Shown piece by piece: positions 8,940 through 18,095 of a DNA stretch of 64,000 nucleotides. The stretch is from assembly GCF_004339725.1 (NCBI RefSeq), contig NZ_SMGK01000001.1, positions 186,001-250,000 of the forward strand. The letters are read 5' to 3'. Both the position numbers and the translations under genes were made by a program. Each line of letters begins with the position of its first letter. The first letter of the stretch is position 1. The notes under the pieces are model-generated. The model was not told the origin of the DNA, made no database searches, and saw nothing but the letters and a program-made list of their open reading frames with translations. This DNA is from Acidipila rosea (lineage in GTDB: Bacteria > Acidobacteriota > Terriglobia > Terriglobales > Acidobacteriaceae).

Positions 8940-11231
8940 ATGCGGCAGTTCCTTATCCTCTGTCTTTTGCTTCTATGTTCCTTACCAGTCGGTCTATCCA
9001 TTGCAGGCTGTGGCGCCAACCCGAACAATTACTGCGTCCGTAACAACCATGGCTATGGTTTGAAAATTGGACAGGTGGCAAACATCGACCTGGAGCCAAA
9101 GACGACCGGTATCTCCCTGGCCTATGGCCAGACGGGGCAGGTGCAGCAGCCGACTGCAACCGACTGCGTGGGAACGACTGAGACCATCGCGCACTACAAC
9201 TACGGCAGCAGCAATCTGCTCCTGGCGGATATCAACCCGAATACCGGTCAGATCTGCGGTGGCACCTGGAACCGTAACAGCGCGGGCGGCATTCCTGATT
9301 TCACCATCTGCATCCCGCCGAGCGGTCCGGGCGTAGCGCAGATCACAGCGAGCGGCGCCGGTGTGTCCAGCAATCCCATCCCTGTTTTCGTGCACCCGCC
9401 GATCTCCACCATCACCATCCCGGATCAGACTCAGACAGGTTGCGTCCCTCAGAATCAGCAGTTGCCATCCTCTCTGCTTGCAGGCACCACGGTGCTTGAC
9501 CAGAGCGGCAACCCGATCAATCTGAATTACGTCGGCAATATCACTTATGCCGCGGTGAATCCGAGCATCGTCTCCATCAGCCAGACCACCGGCACCAACG
9601 GTGTGGCCACTGCCCTGCAGCCGGGCTCCACCGTGATCACGGCCACCACCTCGCTGGTAACTTCGGCCGCGGGCTACTTCTTCACCTGCCCGCCGGCGAA
9701 TATTTCGCTGACGGTCAATGGACATACCGGAGCCAACGGGAATCCCATCGTTGTGAGCCCGAGCAGCCCGCAGAACATCTCTGCCGCAATCACGGATGCA
9801 AAGGGCCAGGCGATCAATGGTCCGTCGCTCGACTACAGCTCCACGCAGCCGCAACAGATCAGCGTCAGCGCCGGCGGCGCGATCTCTGCGCTCTTCCCCA
9901 CGACCGGAGACATCCAGGCAATCTGCCAGCCGGGCACCTGCAACCCGGCGCCAGTAAACAAGATCGGCGTCCTGGGAACGGGTCTGCCCATTGTCAGCGA
10001 CAAGCTGGTCGTCAAGTCGACCGGCAGCAGCAGCACCCTGCTCTGGATGGCCTCACCACAGTCGAACTTCTTTACCCCCATCGACCTGACCAACGGCAAT
10101 GTGGGCACGCCGGTCAAGCTTCCCTATCAGCCCAACTCCATGGTGATGGACCAGCTCGGGCTGAACATCTACTTTGGCAGCTATCGCGAGTTGATGGTCG
10201 TCGCGGCAGCGTCGAATTCGTTGAGCAAGCAGGACATCAATGTTCCGGGCGTGGTGCTGGCCGTTTCTCCCGACGGAACGACGGTGGTGATCAACGACCG
10301 TGTCCGCAATGTGATTTACCTCTACACTGCGAAGAATGGTAGCTTCACCAGCATCGGAGGCACGGCCACCAGCGCCGTCTTCTCGCCTGACAGCAAGAAC
10401 CTCTACATTGCCGGTCCGAATGCCCTCTACGTTCACAACATCTCGACCGGGTGGAGCGTTTATCCCGAGACGACCTACTCCTCCGGCCCTGCCTGCACCC
10501 TGGATAACAGCAACCTGGATCCCTTCTGCTCGCCCGGCGTGGCCATCACCATTCCCAGCGTAGGGCCGTTTATCTCCGGCTCCAGCACCACGGCGAATGG
10601 ATTCTGCCCGGATACGCGCGGCGCTACTCCCATTTACTATCCCAACGCGGCCACGGTTGCTGCACAGACGGACCAGCTCGCCGCGACCAACGATGGCAAT
10701 CACATTATTGGCGCAACGATCGGATCGGGCGGCCAGCTGACCGATATAGCGGTGACGATTCCGCAGAGCACATCGGTGGCGGGCAACACCTTCCCGGGAT
10801 CGTGTCCGCAGAGCAATAACCATTCTCTGCCGCTCACCATTCCCACCACGTTTAACCAGATCGCCCTGGGAGTGAGCCCGACGAACATCGATCAGGTGGT
10901 TACATCACCGGACTCGGCGCTGGCCTTCGTGACCTACAACTCGTCGAATGCAACCGGCGTGCTGCCGGTCTACAAGCCGGCGACTCCGGCGACGACGCCC
11001 GGCACCATCTCTGACGTCCAGCTCTCCTCTGGAGCACTTGCTCCGCTGGCGGGTGTCTTCAGTCCGGACGGCTCGATCTTCTTCGTAGGCACCAGCGGAG
11101 ACAATCTGGTTCACTATGTCGACGTCAAGTCGCTGACCGATACGCAGACGATCAATCCCAAGCTGGTGGATCCCAACGGCAACCCTGTCCCGGTTCAATT
11201 CCTGGTGGTGAAGCCGCGCCCGACCACCTAG
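8940..11231 (+). CDS. Large surface lipoprotein with Ig-like and beta-propeller regions
   Basis: Predicted lipoprotein exported by Sec and lipidated at Cys24 (LSIAGC lipobox); 763 residues. It is rich in Gly, Asn, Thr, Ser and Pro with regular short beta segments. The region about 60-300 resembles bacterial Ig-like (BIG) repeats, with text such as AVNPSIVSISQTTGTNGVATA and VITATTS. Residues about 360-760 contain SPDG and SPDS motifs (for example VSPDGTTVV and FSPDSKNLYIAG), suggesting a YVTN-type propeller. The role is unknown: adhesion or cell-surface scaffolding is an inference from the architecture. The start has a GGGGAGG ribosome-binding site. Confidence 0.75.
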   Translation: MRQFLILCLLLLCSLPVGLSIAGCGANPNNYCVRNNHGYGLKIGQVANIDLEPKTTGISLAYGQTGQVQQPTATDCVGTTETIAHYNYGSSNLLLADINPNTGQICGGTWNRNSAGGIPDFTICIPPSGPGVAQITASGAGVSSNPIPVFVHPPISTITIPDQTQTGCVPQNQQLPSSLLAGTTVLDQSGNPINLNYVGNITYAAVNPSIVSISQTTGTNGVATALQPGSTVITATTSLVTSAAGYFFTCPPANISLTVNGHTGANGNPIVVSPSSPQNISAAITDAKGQAINGPSLDYSSTQPQQISVSAGGAISALFPTTGDIQAICQPGTCNPAPVNKIGVLGTGLPIVSDKLVVKSTGSSSTLLWMASPQSNFFTPIDLTNGNVGTPVKLPYQPNSMVMDQLGLNIYFGSYRELMVVAAASNSLSKQDINVPGVVLAVSPDGTTVVINDRVRNVIYLYTAKNGSFTSIGGTATSAVFSPDSKNLYIAGPNALYVHNISTGWSVYPETTYSSGPACTLDNSNLDPFCSPGVAITIPSVGPFISGSSTTANGFCPDTRGATPIYYPNAATVAAQTDQLAATNDGNHIIGATIGSGGQLTDIAVTIPQSTSVAGNTFPGSCPQSNNHSLPLTIPTTFNQIALGVSPTNIDQVVTSPDSALAFVTYNSSNATGVLPVYKPATPATTPGTISDVQLSSGALAPLAGVFSPDGSIFFVGTSGDNLVHYVDVKSLTDTQTINPKLVDPNGNPVPVQFLVVKPRPTT

Positions 11232-11253
11232 TCTGAAGCAGGACTGCTAACCC

Positions 11254-11275
11254 GAGACCCGCTTCGGCGGGTCTC
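11254..11275 (+). terminator. UUCG-capped hairpin after the lipoprotein gene
   Basis: GAGACCCGC (11254-11262), loop TTCG, GCGGGTCTC (11267-11275): a perfect 9-bp stem with a stable tetraloop 23 bases after the stop codon. No T run follows, so it may be a terminator that acts without one or a structure in the ispD leader. Confidence 0.5.
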
Positions 11276-11313
11276 ACTGCTGTATACTCCGTCTTTTGCA
11301 GGATTTTTCTTCT

Positions 11314-12030
11314 ATGCAGGTATTTGTCATCATCCCCGCCGCTGGTCTGGGAACGCGCATGGCCGCAGGCCACTCGACCTCCTCGCCCAAACAGTTCCTC
11401 GATCTTGATGGACTCCCCATTCTCATTTACAGTCTTCGGGCTTTTGCCCAGGTGCCAGAGGTCAAGTCGATCTACGTCGCCGTCCGCAAGTCGGAGATGC
11501 CTCGCGTAGAGGCGCAGGTCGGCTCCTATGGCCTGGCCGAGAAGGTCTGGGTCGTCGAGGGCGGAGATTCCCGCCAGGAGAGCGTCGCCAATGCGCTGCA
11601 AGCTCTTAAGTGTGAGGATGACGACATCGTGCTGGTTCACGATGCGGTCAGACCGCTTATCGACCCGGCTACCATCAGCCGCACGATCGATGCTGTGGCC
11701 AAGCATGGCGCGGCGATTGTCGGCCTGCCTGCCGTCGATACCATCAAGCAGGTCGAGCGCACCGCGGACGGCGCCATCATCACCGCGACCATTCCCCGGG
11801 AGTACATCGTTCAGGCGCAAACCCCTCAGGGTTTCCGTTGCGGACTGCTCAAGCGTGCTTTTGCCGAGGCCGCAGCCGATGGCTTCACCGGCACCGATGA
11901 GGCCAGCATCGTCGAGCGTTCCGGCGTAAGTGTCGCCGTAGTTGCAGGTTCAGCGACTAACCTCAAGATTACCCAGCCCGGAGACCTGGAGCTCGCGGGA
12001 TTTTATCTGTCACAGCGCACAAAGCGCTGA
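11314..12030 (+). CDS. ispD: 2-C-methyl-D-erythritol 4-phosphate cytidylyltransferase
   Basis: Third step of the MEP isoprenoid pathway: forms CDP-ME from MEP and CTP. 238 residues. Motifs are IIPAAGLGTRM (CTP-binding glycine/Arg loop), SPKQFLDLDG, EGGDSRQESV, VLVHDAVRPL and AQTPQGFR, with a final TGTDEASIVE. The ATG at 11314 is chosen over a TTG at 11296 because homologs begin a few residues before the nucleotide loop; AGGA lies about 11 bases upstream. It is followed after 12 bases by ispF, the common ispDF arrangement. Confidence 0.95.
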   Translation: MQVFVIIPAAGLGTRMAAGHSTSSPKQFLDLDGLPILIYSLRAFAQVPEVKSIYVAVRKSEMPRVEAQVGSYGLAEKVWVVEGGDSRQESVANALQALKCEDDDIVLVHDAVRPLIDPATISRTIDAVAKHGAAIVGLPAVDTIKQVERTADGAIITATIPREYIVQAQTPQGFRCGLLKRAFAEAAADGFTGTDEASIVERSGVSVAVVAGSATNLKITQPGDLELAGFYLSQRTKR

Positions 12031-12042
12031 AGAAAGAAAAAT

Positions 12043-12648
12043 ATGAATATGAGAATCGGGCAGGGGTGGGACTCACACGCATTCAAGCCCGGCGTCCCTC
12101 TCAGGATTGGCGGCCTCAGCATCGAGCACCATGAGGGGCTTGCCGGGCACTCCGACGGCGATGTGCTGCTGCACGCGATTACCGACGCGCTGCTCGGCGC
12201 CGTCTCAGCTGGGGATATTGGCAGCTTCTTTCCTCCGGGCGACCCGCGATGGAAAGGCGCCGACTCCTCTATTTTTCTCAACCTGGCGCTGGAAGAGATA
12301 CAGAATGCCGGTTACCGCATTGTCAACGTAGACACCACGCTGGTGCTGGCCGCACCGAAGATCGCCCCACTCGCGGCTGAGATGCGGGAACGTGTCGCGG
12401 ACCTGCTCGACCTGGAGCCCAACGCCGTGGGAATCAAGGCCAAGACGCCTGAAGGCATGGGGCTCGATCATGTAGCCCAGGCACACGCAGTGGTCCTGCT
12501 CGAGCGTGTTGAAGACCCGCTTGAGCTCAAGAGCATGACGGCCGTGATCGAGAGCCAGCGCCAGTTGGAAGACGTGGTTCAGGACCTGGTAAGCCAGGTC
12601 CACGGTGTCCCGCCGCTCCGCGTGTTCGACACGGAAGACATTACCTAA
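12043..12648 (+). CDS. ispF: 2-C-methyl-D-erythritol 2,4-cyclodiphosphate synthase with C-terminal extension
   Basis: Cyclises CDP-ME2P to MEcPP in the MEP pathway. The first ~158 residues match the whole family: RIGQGWDSHAF (metal ligands Asp and His), the HSDGDVLLHAI loop with its metal His, GDIGSFFPP, and KAKTPEGMG (CTP phosphate binding). The product is 201 residues, about 40 longer than usual. The tail (from about residue 160) is acidic and predicted helical, with ESQRQLEDVVQDLV, and is not part of the enzyme fold. Position directly after ispD supports the call. Confidence 0.93.
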   Translation: MNMRIGQGWDSHAFKPGVPLRIGGLSIEHHEGLAGHSDGDVLLHAITDALLGAVSAGDIGSFFPPGDPRWKGADSSIFLNLALEEIQNAGYRIVNVDTTLVLAAPKIAPLAAEMRERVADLLDLEPNAVGIKAKTPEGMGLDHVAQAHAVVLLERVEDPLELKSMTAVIESQRQLEDVVQDLVSQVHGVPPLRVFDTEDIT

Positions 12649-12669
12649 GGGGCCCGGTACTGGGGGAGC

Positions 12670-14967
12670 TCAGGCCTCGACCAGGCCATAGCGCCTCTGC
12701 CATGCCTCGCGGAGTCGGGCCCAGATACGGGCCCGTTCCTCTTCGGTGGCCTCGTTGCTTGCCTGGACGGCAAAGCGCTCTGCTTCCTGCTTGGCAACTT
12801 CCAGCAGTTCGCGATCGCGAACCAGATTGGCCACGCGGAAATCGGGGAGGCCCGCCTGCTTCGTACCGAAAAACTCTCCCGGCCCGCGCAGCTGCAGGTC
12901 CAGCTCCGCCAGTTCGAACCCATCCTGTGTCCGCACCATCGCGTCGAGCCGTTCCTCGGCCTGAGCCGACGGGCGGCCGCCCGTCATCAGAATGCAGTAG
13001 GACTTGGCGGCGCCGCGGCCTACGCGGCCGCGCAGCTGGTGCATCTGCGCAAGTCCGAAGCGCTCCGCGTGTTCAATGACCATGATCGCCGCATTCGGCA
13101 CATCCACGCCTACCTCGATCACCGTGGTGGAAACCAGCACGTCGATCTCGCCGCGCTGGAAGCGCCGCATCACGACATCCTTCTCATCCGCGGGGAGCCG
13201 CCCGTGCAGCAGTCCAAGGCGCAGGCCAGCTAATGCGCCGGCGCGCAGCTCTTCATACATGTCGGTCGCGGCCTTGAGCGCCGGCTTCTCCGTGAAGAGC
13301 TTCTGCGGCTTGGCCTTCTTCGTCGATTTCTTCGCAGCCTTCTTCGGAGGCTCGGTCAGCTCCGCTTCGGCGTCCGGAGGCGCGAAGTCCAGCTCCGGCT
13401 GGTCATCTTTCGCCCCTTCAATCACGGGATAGACCACATACGCCTGGTAGCCTTTGGCTATCTGCTCGCGCACAAACTTCCATACATCGTCCGCCCGCTC
13501 GTCGGAGACCCGACGGGTGACGATCGGCGTGCGGCCCGGCGGCAGTTCGTCCAGCACGCTGAGGTCGAGATCGCCATAGATTGAGAGCGCCAGCGTCCGG
13601 GGAATCGGCGTCGCGGTCATGGCCAGTACGTCGGGCTCTCCTGCGTTGGGCTTCTTCATCAGGCGGAAGCGCTGCAGCACGCCGAAGCGATGCTGCTCAT
13701 CGACCACAACGAGGCCGAGGCTCGCGAACTCCACCTTTTCCTCGATGAGCGCGTGAGTGCCGATCACCAGGTCGGCTTCGCCGTTGAAGATGCGATGCCG
13801 CGCCAGCCGCTTCACATCCTCATCGAGCGAGCCGGTCAGCAGCACGATCCTGTATTTGCGCGAAGAGCGCTCCAGCAGCTTGCGGGCGGCGAGGTAGTGC
13901 TGGGTGGCCAGGATCTCCGTCGGCGCCATCAGCGCCGCCTGGTAGCCGTTCTCAATGGCCACCAGCATCGCCTGCAGCGCGACGATGGTCTTGCCCGAGC
14001 CTACGTCGCCCTGCAGCAGCCGCCGCATGGGGCCTGGCTTCCGCATATCGGCAACGATCTCTCCCAGAGCGCGCTTTTGCGCCGTCGTCGGGTGAAAGGG
14101 CAGCACATCGCGCAGCGCCTGCCGCACGCGGTCGCCGGTTTCAAAGGGGATGCCTGCACGGTCCTTCAGGCGGCGTCTCTTCAGCTCCAGGCCCAGTTCC
14201 AGGTAGAAGAGCTCCTCGAAGATCAGCCGCCGATGTGCCGGGGTCTGTGCCGCCTGCAGGTGGGTCATCGGCGTTCCGGCAGGCGGGAAGTGTGCCTGGG
14301 CCAGTGCCTGCTCACGTCCGAGCAGCTTCAGCCGGTCGAGCATCGAGCGCGGCAGGGTCTCTGTCACCCGGCCCTTCAGCTCCTCCAGCAGGCGATAGAT
14401 GATCTTGCGCTGCCAGCGCGAGGCGAACTGCGTGCCGCCCAGCGATTCATAGACGGGTGTGATACGTCCGACCTCCAGCAGCTCCGCCTCGGCGTCTTCG
14501 TCGCCGCTCGGCAGCAGCTCAAACTGCGGCTGGATCATCTTGAAGCCGCGGGAGGAGCGCGACGCCTCCACCTTGCCGTAGAGCGCCACCATCTGCCCGG
14601 TTTTGAACTTGTCCTTGAGATAGGAGCCGTGGAACCAGATGCACTTCAGCGTTGACAGGTTCTGCCCGACGGTCATCTCGAAGAGCGTCATGGAGCGCGT
14701 CTTGAGCAGACTGGCGCCGCGCACCTCGGCGATCACGCTGGCCATCTCGCCGGCCTTCAGGTCGCGCAGAGACGAGGGATGCAGCCTGTCTTCGTAGCGG
14801 AAAGGCAGATGGAACAGCAGGTCTTCCACCGTCGCGATGCCCTTCGCGTTGAGCGGAGCGGCAAGCCGGGGGCCGATGCCTTTGACGAATTGAACAGGAG
14901 TGTCGAGCGAGAGCACAGTGCTGATGCTACCAGCCTCGATGGCCGCTGCCGGAGAAGCGCCGGGCAA
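12670..14967 (-). CDS. recG: ATP-dependent DNA helicase RecG
   Basis: Branch-migration helicase acting on stalled forks and recombination junctions. 765 residues. An N-terminal wedge/OB domain starts with VKGIGPRLAAPL. Helicase motifs are GDVGSGKT (I), DEQHRFGV (II), MTATPIPRTL (III), LLHGRL, the motif V region STTVIEVGVDVP and QLRGRVGRG (VI). Between motifs III and IV there is a Lys/Ala-rich insertion (PPKKAAKKSTKKAKPQK), unusual against typical RecG. The start is uncertain: TTG at 14967 follows an in-frame stop closely and has no clear ribosome-binding site, and a GTG a few codons further in is possible. Convergent with ispF. Confidence 0.93.
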   Translation of the reverse strand: MPGASPAAAIEAGSISTVLSLDTPVQFVKGIGPRLAAPLNAKGIATVEDLLFHLPFRYEDRLHPSSLRDLKAGEMASVIAEVRGASLLKTRSMTLFEMTVGQNLSTLKCIWFHGSYLKDKFKTGQMVALYGKVEASRSSRGFKMIQPQFELLPSGDEDAEAELLEVGRITPVYESLGGTQFASRWQRKIIYRLLEELKGRVTETLPRSMLDRLKLLGREQALAQAHFPPAGTPMTHLQAAQTPAHRRLIFEELFYLELGLELKRRRLKDRAGIPFETGDRVRQALRDVLPFHPTTAQKRALGEIVADMRKPGPMRRLLQGDVGSGKTIVALQAMLVAIENGYQAALMAPTEILATQHYLAARKLLERSSRKYRIVLLTGSLDEDVKRLARHRIFNGEADLVIGTHALIEEKVEFASLGLVVVDEQHRFGVLQRFRLMKKPNAGEPDVLAMTATPIPRTLALSIYGDLDLSVLDELPPGRTPIVTRRVSDERADDVWKFVREQIAKGYQAYVVYPVIEGAKDDQPELDFAPPDAEAELTEPPKKAAKKSTKKAKPQKLFTEKPALKAATDMYEELRAGALAGLRLGLLHGRLPADEKDVVMRRFQRGEIDVLVSTTVIEVGVDVPNAAIMVIEHAERFGLAQMHQLRGRVGRGAAKSYCILMTGGRPSAQAEERLDAMVRTQDGFELAELDLQLRGPGEFFGTKQAGLPDFRVANLVRDRELLEVAKQEAERFAVQASNEATEEERARIWARLREAWQRRYGLVEA

Positions 14968-15002
14968 CGGCCAGAGGCATTATGTTCTGCGAGTGCGTTT
15001 AG

Positions 15003-16526
15003 CTACTCGACGTGATAGTTCGGCGCCTCGCGCGTGATGATCACGTCATGCACGTGGCTCTCGCGCAGGCCCGCGTTGGAAATCCGCACAAAGCGCGACT
15101 TCGTCTGCAGCTCTTCAATCGTCGCGCAGCCCAGGTAGCCCATGCCTGAACGCAGTCCGCCCACCAGCTGATAGACCATCGCTTCCAGTGGTCCACGATG
15201 CGGCACTCGGCCTTCAATGCCTTCCGGCACGAACTTCGCCAGCCGGTTCTGGCCGTTGCGCTCGCGCGCCACCACGCCTTCCGTGCTTGCGCCTTCGCCT
15301 TCCATGTCCCGCGAGCTCTGGAAGTAGCGCTCGCCTGAACCCTGGGCCATCGCCGACAACGAACCCATGCCGCGATAGGTTTTGAAGGAACGGCCCTGGT
15401 AGAGGATGGTCTCGCCCGGGCTTTCATCCACGCCTGCGAAGAGGGAGCCGATCATGATGACATTCGCGCCCGCCGCGATCGCCTTGCTCACATCGCCGGA
15501 GTACTTGATGCCGCCGTCGGCGATGACCGGAATATTGTGTTTGTGCGCCGCACGGTAAGCGTCGCTGATGGCTGTAATCTGGGGCATGCCGGCGCCCGTT
15601 ACCATGCGCGTCGTGCAGATCGAGCCCGGCCCGATGCCTACCTTCACTCCGTCGGCGCCCGCGTCGATCAGCGCCATCGCGCCTTCATAGGTCGCGATGT
15701 TGCCTGCGAGCAGATCCACGTCAGGGAACGCCTTTTTCACCTCACGCACCGCTTCCAGCACTCGCGAGGAGTGTCCGTGCGCGGAGTCGATGGAGAGAAT
15801 GTCGCAGCGGTTACGCACCAGTTCGGCGGCGCGCTCCAGGTAGTCACCCGTGGCTCCGATGGCCGCGCCCACGCGCAGCCGCCCCTGCGCGTCCTTTGAC
15901 GCCAGCGGATACTTCAGCTTCTTCTGGATATCCTTGACCGTGATCAGGCCCTTCAGTTCGTACTGATCGTTGACCACAAGCAGCTTTTCCACGCGATGCC
16001 TGTGCAGGATCAGCTCGGCTTCTTCGAGCGTCGTTCCCACGGCCACGGTGATGAGATTTTCTTTCGTCATCACGTCGCCGATGGGGATATCTGTCCGCGT
16101 TTCGAAGCGCAGATCGCGATTGGTGAGGATGCCGACCAGCTTCTTGTTTTTCGTGACCGGGACGCCGGAGATCTTGTAGCGGCGCATCATGTCCAGCGCG
16201 TCGGAGATAAGCTGTTCCGGCGCAACGGTCACCGGATCCACGATCATGCCGCTCTCGGAGCGCTTCACCTTGTCCACTTCGCTCGCCTGCTGCTCGATTG
16301 TCAGGTTGCGATGGATCACGCCCATGCCACCCTGCTGAGCCATGGCAATGGCCAGCCGCGACTCCGTGACCGTATCCATGGCTGCGCTCAGCAGCGGCGT
16401 ATTCAGCACGATGCGCCGGGTTAGCTGCGTCTGGGTGCTTACCTGCGCCGGCACCACTTCGCTGTAGGCTGGAACGAGGAGTACGTCGTCAAAGGTAAGT
16501 GCTTCTGGTACAGGATGCTCGATCAT
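15003..16526 (-). CDS. guaB: Inosine-5'-monophosphate dehydrogenase
   Basis: NAD-dependent IMP to XMP oxidation, the committed step of GMP synthesis. 507 residues. The barrel is interrupted by a tandem CBS pair (about residues 95-215). The catalytic loop [13 protein letters not shown] contains Cys304. The IMP site [10 protein letters not shown], the flap [12 protein letters not shown] and the terminal LRSGMGYLG are complete. The ATG at 16526 starts [17 protein letters not shown], the normal N-terminus. 35 bases separate its stop from recG, which is transcribed in the same direction, so the two could be co-transcribed. Confidence 0.97.
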   Translation of the reverse strand: MIEHPVPEALTFDDVLLVPAYSEVVPAQVSTQTQLTRRIVLNTPLLSAAMDTVTESRLAIAMAQQGGMGVIHRNLTIEQQASEVDKVKRSESGMIVDPVTVAPEQLISDALDMMRRYKISGVPVTKNKKLVGILTNRDLRFETRTDIPIGDVMTKENLITVAVGTTLEEAELILHRHRVEKLLVVNDQYELKGLITVKDIQKKLKYPLASKDAQGRLRVGAAIGATGDYLERAAELVRNRCDILSIDSAHGHSSRVLEAVREVKKAFPDVDLLAGNIATYEGAMALIDAGADGVKVGIGPGSICTTRMVTGAGMPQITAISDAYRAAHKHNIPVIADGGIKYSGDVSKAIAAGANVIMIGSLFAGVDESPGETILYQGRSFKTYRGMGSLSAMAQGSGERYFQSSRDMEGEGASTEGVVARERNGQNRLAKFVPEGIEGRVPHRGPLEAMVYQLVGGLRSGMGYLGCATIEELQTKSRFVRISNAGLRESHVHDVIITREAPNYHVE

Positions 16527-16666
16527 GAATCTCTCTGTGGATGATGGGGCTCAGGCCCGGTTGGATTGCATCTGCTAGGCGTTCTTTCGATTGTAGAACA
16601 GTGGATAACCGGGAACCAGTACGCCTCTCGATGCGTATTCGATTGCGGGCGTTCTCAGGAGGATGC

Positions 16667-17362
16667 GTGAAACAGCTTTGCGCTGCGGCCATCGGGCTGC
16701 TTTTGGCGGCTGCACCTGCTTTCGGAGTAACCACCACCACGGGCAACATGCAGTGCGACCATGAGCCGGTCTCTCCGCGGATCTATCAGCCGCAGGCGGG
16801 GGACCAGGCAGGTGCGCAGTCCCTGACGCTGACCCGGGCCTTTACAGGCAAAGGCAAGCTTGAACTCTCCGTCTGCGACGGCACTGTCCGCGTCCGCCCA
16901 GCGAAGTCGCCGGGGCAGCTGGGGCTGTCGGTCGAGTTCGGCTCCAGGCCGGAAGATGGCCGGACGGTCGCCGATTACATTCAGAAGTTGGAGGTAGGTG
17001 CGGAAAATGCCGACCTCCAGCTCAAATTTCCGCCATCCCTTCACGCCGTAGTCACGCTCACGGTACCGCCTGAGACGACGAACAGCCAGTTCAACCTGGG
17101 CGACGGCGATTTCGACATCGACGCAGCCCGTATCGGGGGAGACAGGCAGTTCAACCTGGGTCACGGCCATGCGAAGCTGCTGGTCCACGGAGACGCCAGC
17201 TACGCCACCCTGCAGGTGAATATCGGAATGGGTTCCCTGCATGACCATCGCCCCAGCGGCCACGATGGGCACTTCATCGTCAGCCGCTCCTACGGCGGAA
17301 CGGGCAAGGGCTCGCTGCAGGTCAATCTCGGAGCAGGCTCCGTCGATATCAGCCAGGAGTAG
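16667..17362 (+). CDS. Exported DUF4097-like protein
   Basis: Unknown function. GTG at 16667 is chosen because AGGAGGA (16657-16663) sits just upstream and the product then begins with a clean signal peptide (KQLCAAAIGLLLAAAPAFG). The mature part (~210 residues) is made of short beta repeats such as SQFNLGDGDFDID, RQFNLGHGHAKL and TLQVNIGMGSL. This is the pattern of the DUF4097 putative-adhesin beta-helix. The frame is open upstream to 16541. Five bases separate it from the next gene, which has the same kind of fold, so the pair is likely an operon and a duplication. Confidence 0.7.
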   Translation: MKQLCAAAIGLLLAAAPAFGVTTTTGNMQCDHEPVSPRIYQPQAGDQAGAQSLTLTRAFTGKGKLELSVCDGTVRVRPAKSPGQLGLSVEFGSRPEDGRTVADYIQKLEVGAENADLQLKFPPSLHAVVTLTVPPETTNSQFNLGDGDFDIDAARIGGDRQFNLGHGHAKLLVHGDASYATLQVNIGMGSLHDHRPSGHDGHFIVSRSYGGTGKGSLQVNLGAGSVDISQE

Positions 17363-17367
17363 ACGCC

Positions 17368-18024
17368 ATGTATAAGAAATTCCTCGTCCTGACCGCTTTG
17401 CTGTTAACGCTCGCCGCGGCCCATGCGCAGAGCCCACGAAGACAGCTCGCCCTCGATAAGCCGGCGCCGTTGATCGTCGATAAGGCGGTGCCATCGGGTT
17501 CCATGCTGGTTCTCGATATGAATGTCGGCGACGTGAAGGTTGTGCGCAACAGCGACGAGCACGCCATCCGCCTGGAGATCAAGCCGCACCACTTCGACGA
17601 CGAAGACACCATGAGCTCGTGGGTCAGGGAGTTCGATGTCGCGGGAGACCGCGCGACCATCCGGCTGAAGATGCCGAAGGGGCACGATAATAACAGCCAC
17701 GGCGGCGATGTCACGATCTACGTTCCGCGCGAGACATCTCTCAAACTGGACCTCGGCGTCGGCGACCTGACGGTTGCGGAGGTCGAGGGCAGCAAGGACC
17801 TGCATGTGGGCATCGGAGATCTGGTGGTGAAGATCGAAGATGCAAGCCAGTACGGAGAGGTCGAAGGTGTGACCAGGATAGGCGACATCAGCGACCAGCT
17901 CTGGCAGATGCACGCCAGCGGCTTCCTGGGCAAAACAGAGCATCACTCCCAGACGGGACGCTACCGCCTGCGCGCCAGCGTCGGCATCGGCGATGTCAGC
18001 TTCGTCAAGCCGAAGGCCCTTTAG
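17368..18024 (+). CDS. Exported DUF4097-like protein, paralogous partner
   Basis: 218 residues with a signal peptide ending near AAAHAQ. The mature protein has beta-repeat motifs similar to its upstream neighbour: LDMNVGDVKVV, LDLGVGDLTVAEV, LHVGIGDLVVKI, GVTRIGDISD and ASVGIGDVSFV. This GxGD-type repetition is typical of a right-handed beta-helix in DUF4097-like proteins. It lies 5 bases after its partner and probably shares its transcript. Role unknown; periplasmic or surface exposed by inference. Confidence 0.7.
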   Translation: MYKKFLVLTALLLTLAAAHAQSPRRQLALDKPAPLIVDKAVPSGSMLVLDMNVGDVKVVRNSDEHAIRLEIKPHHFDDEDTMSSWVREFDVAGDRATIRLKMPKGHDNNSHGGDVTIYVPRETSLKLDLGVGDLTVAEVEGSKDLHVGIGDLVVKIEDASQYGEVEGVTRIGDISDQLWQMHASGFLGKTEHHSQTGRYRLRASVGIGDVSFVKPKAL

Positions 18025-18095
18025 GGCGCTCTGCGGATAATCCTTGCAGCTTGTTAACATAGTCTTTCAACAGCTCTGCCATACTGGTGAAACTT

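Noticed and set aside
13690-14655. 321-codon plus-strand frame inside recG
   Set aside because: Antisense to a full helicase; composition is biased to His, Gln, Leu and Arg as expected from the opposite strand.
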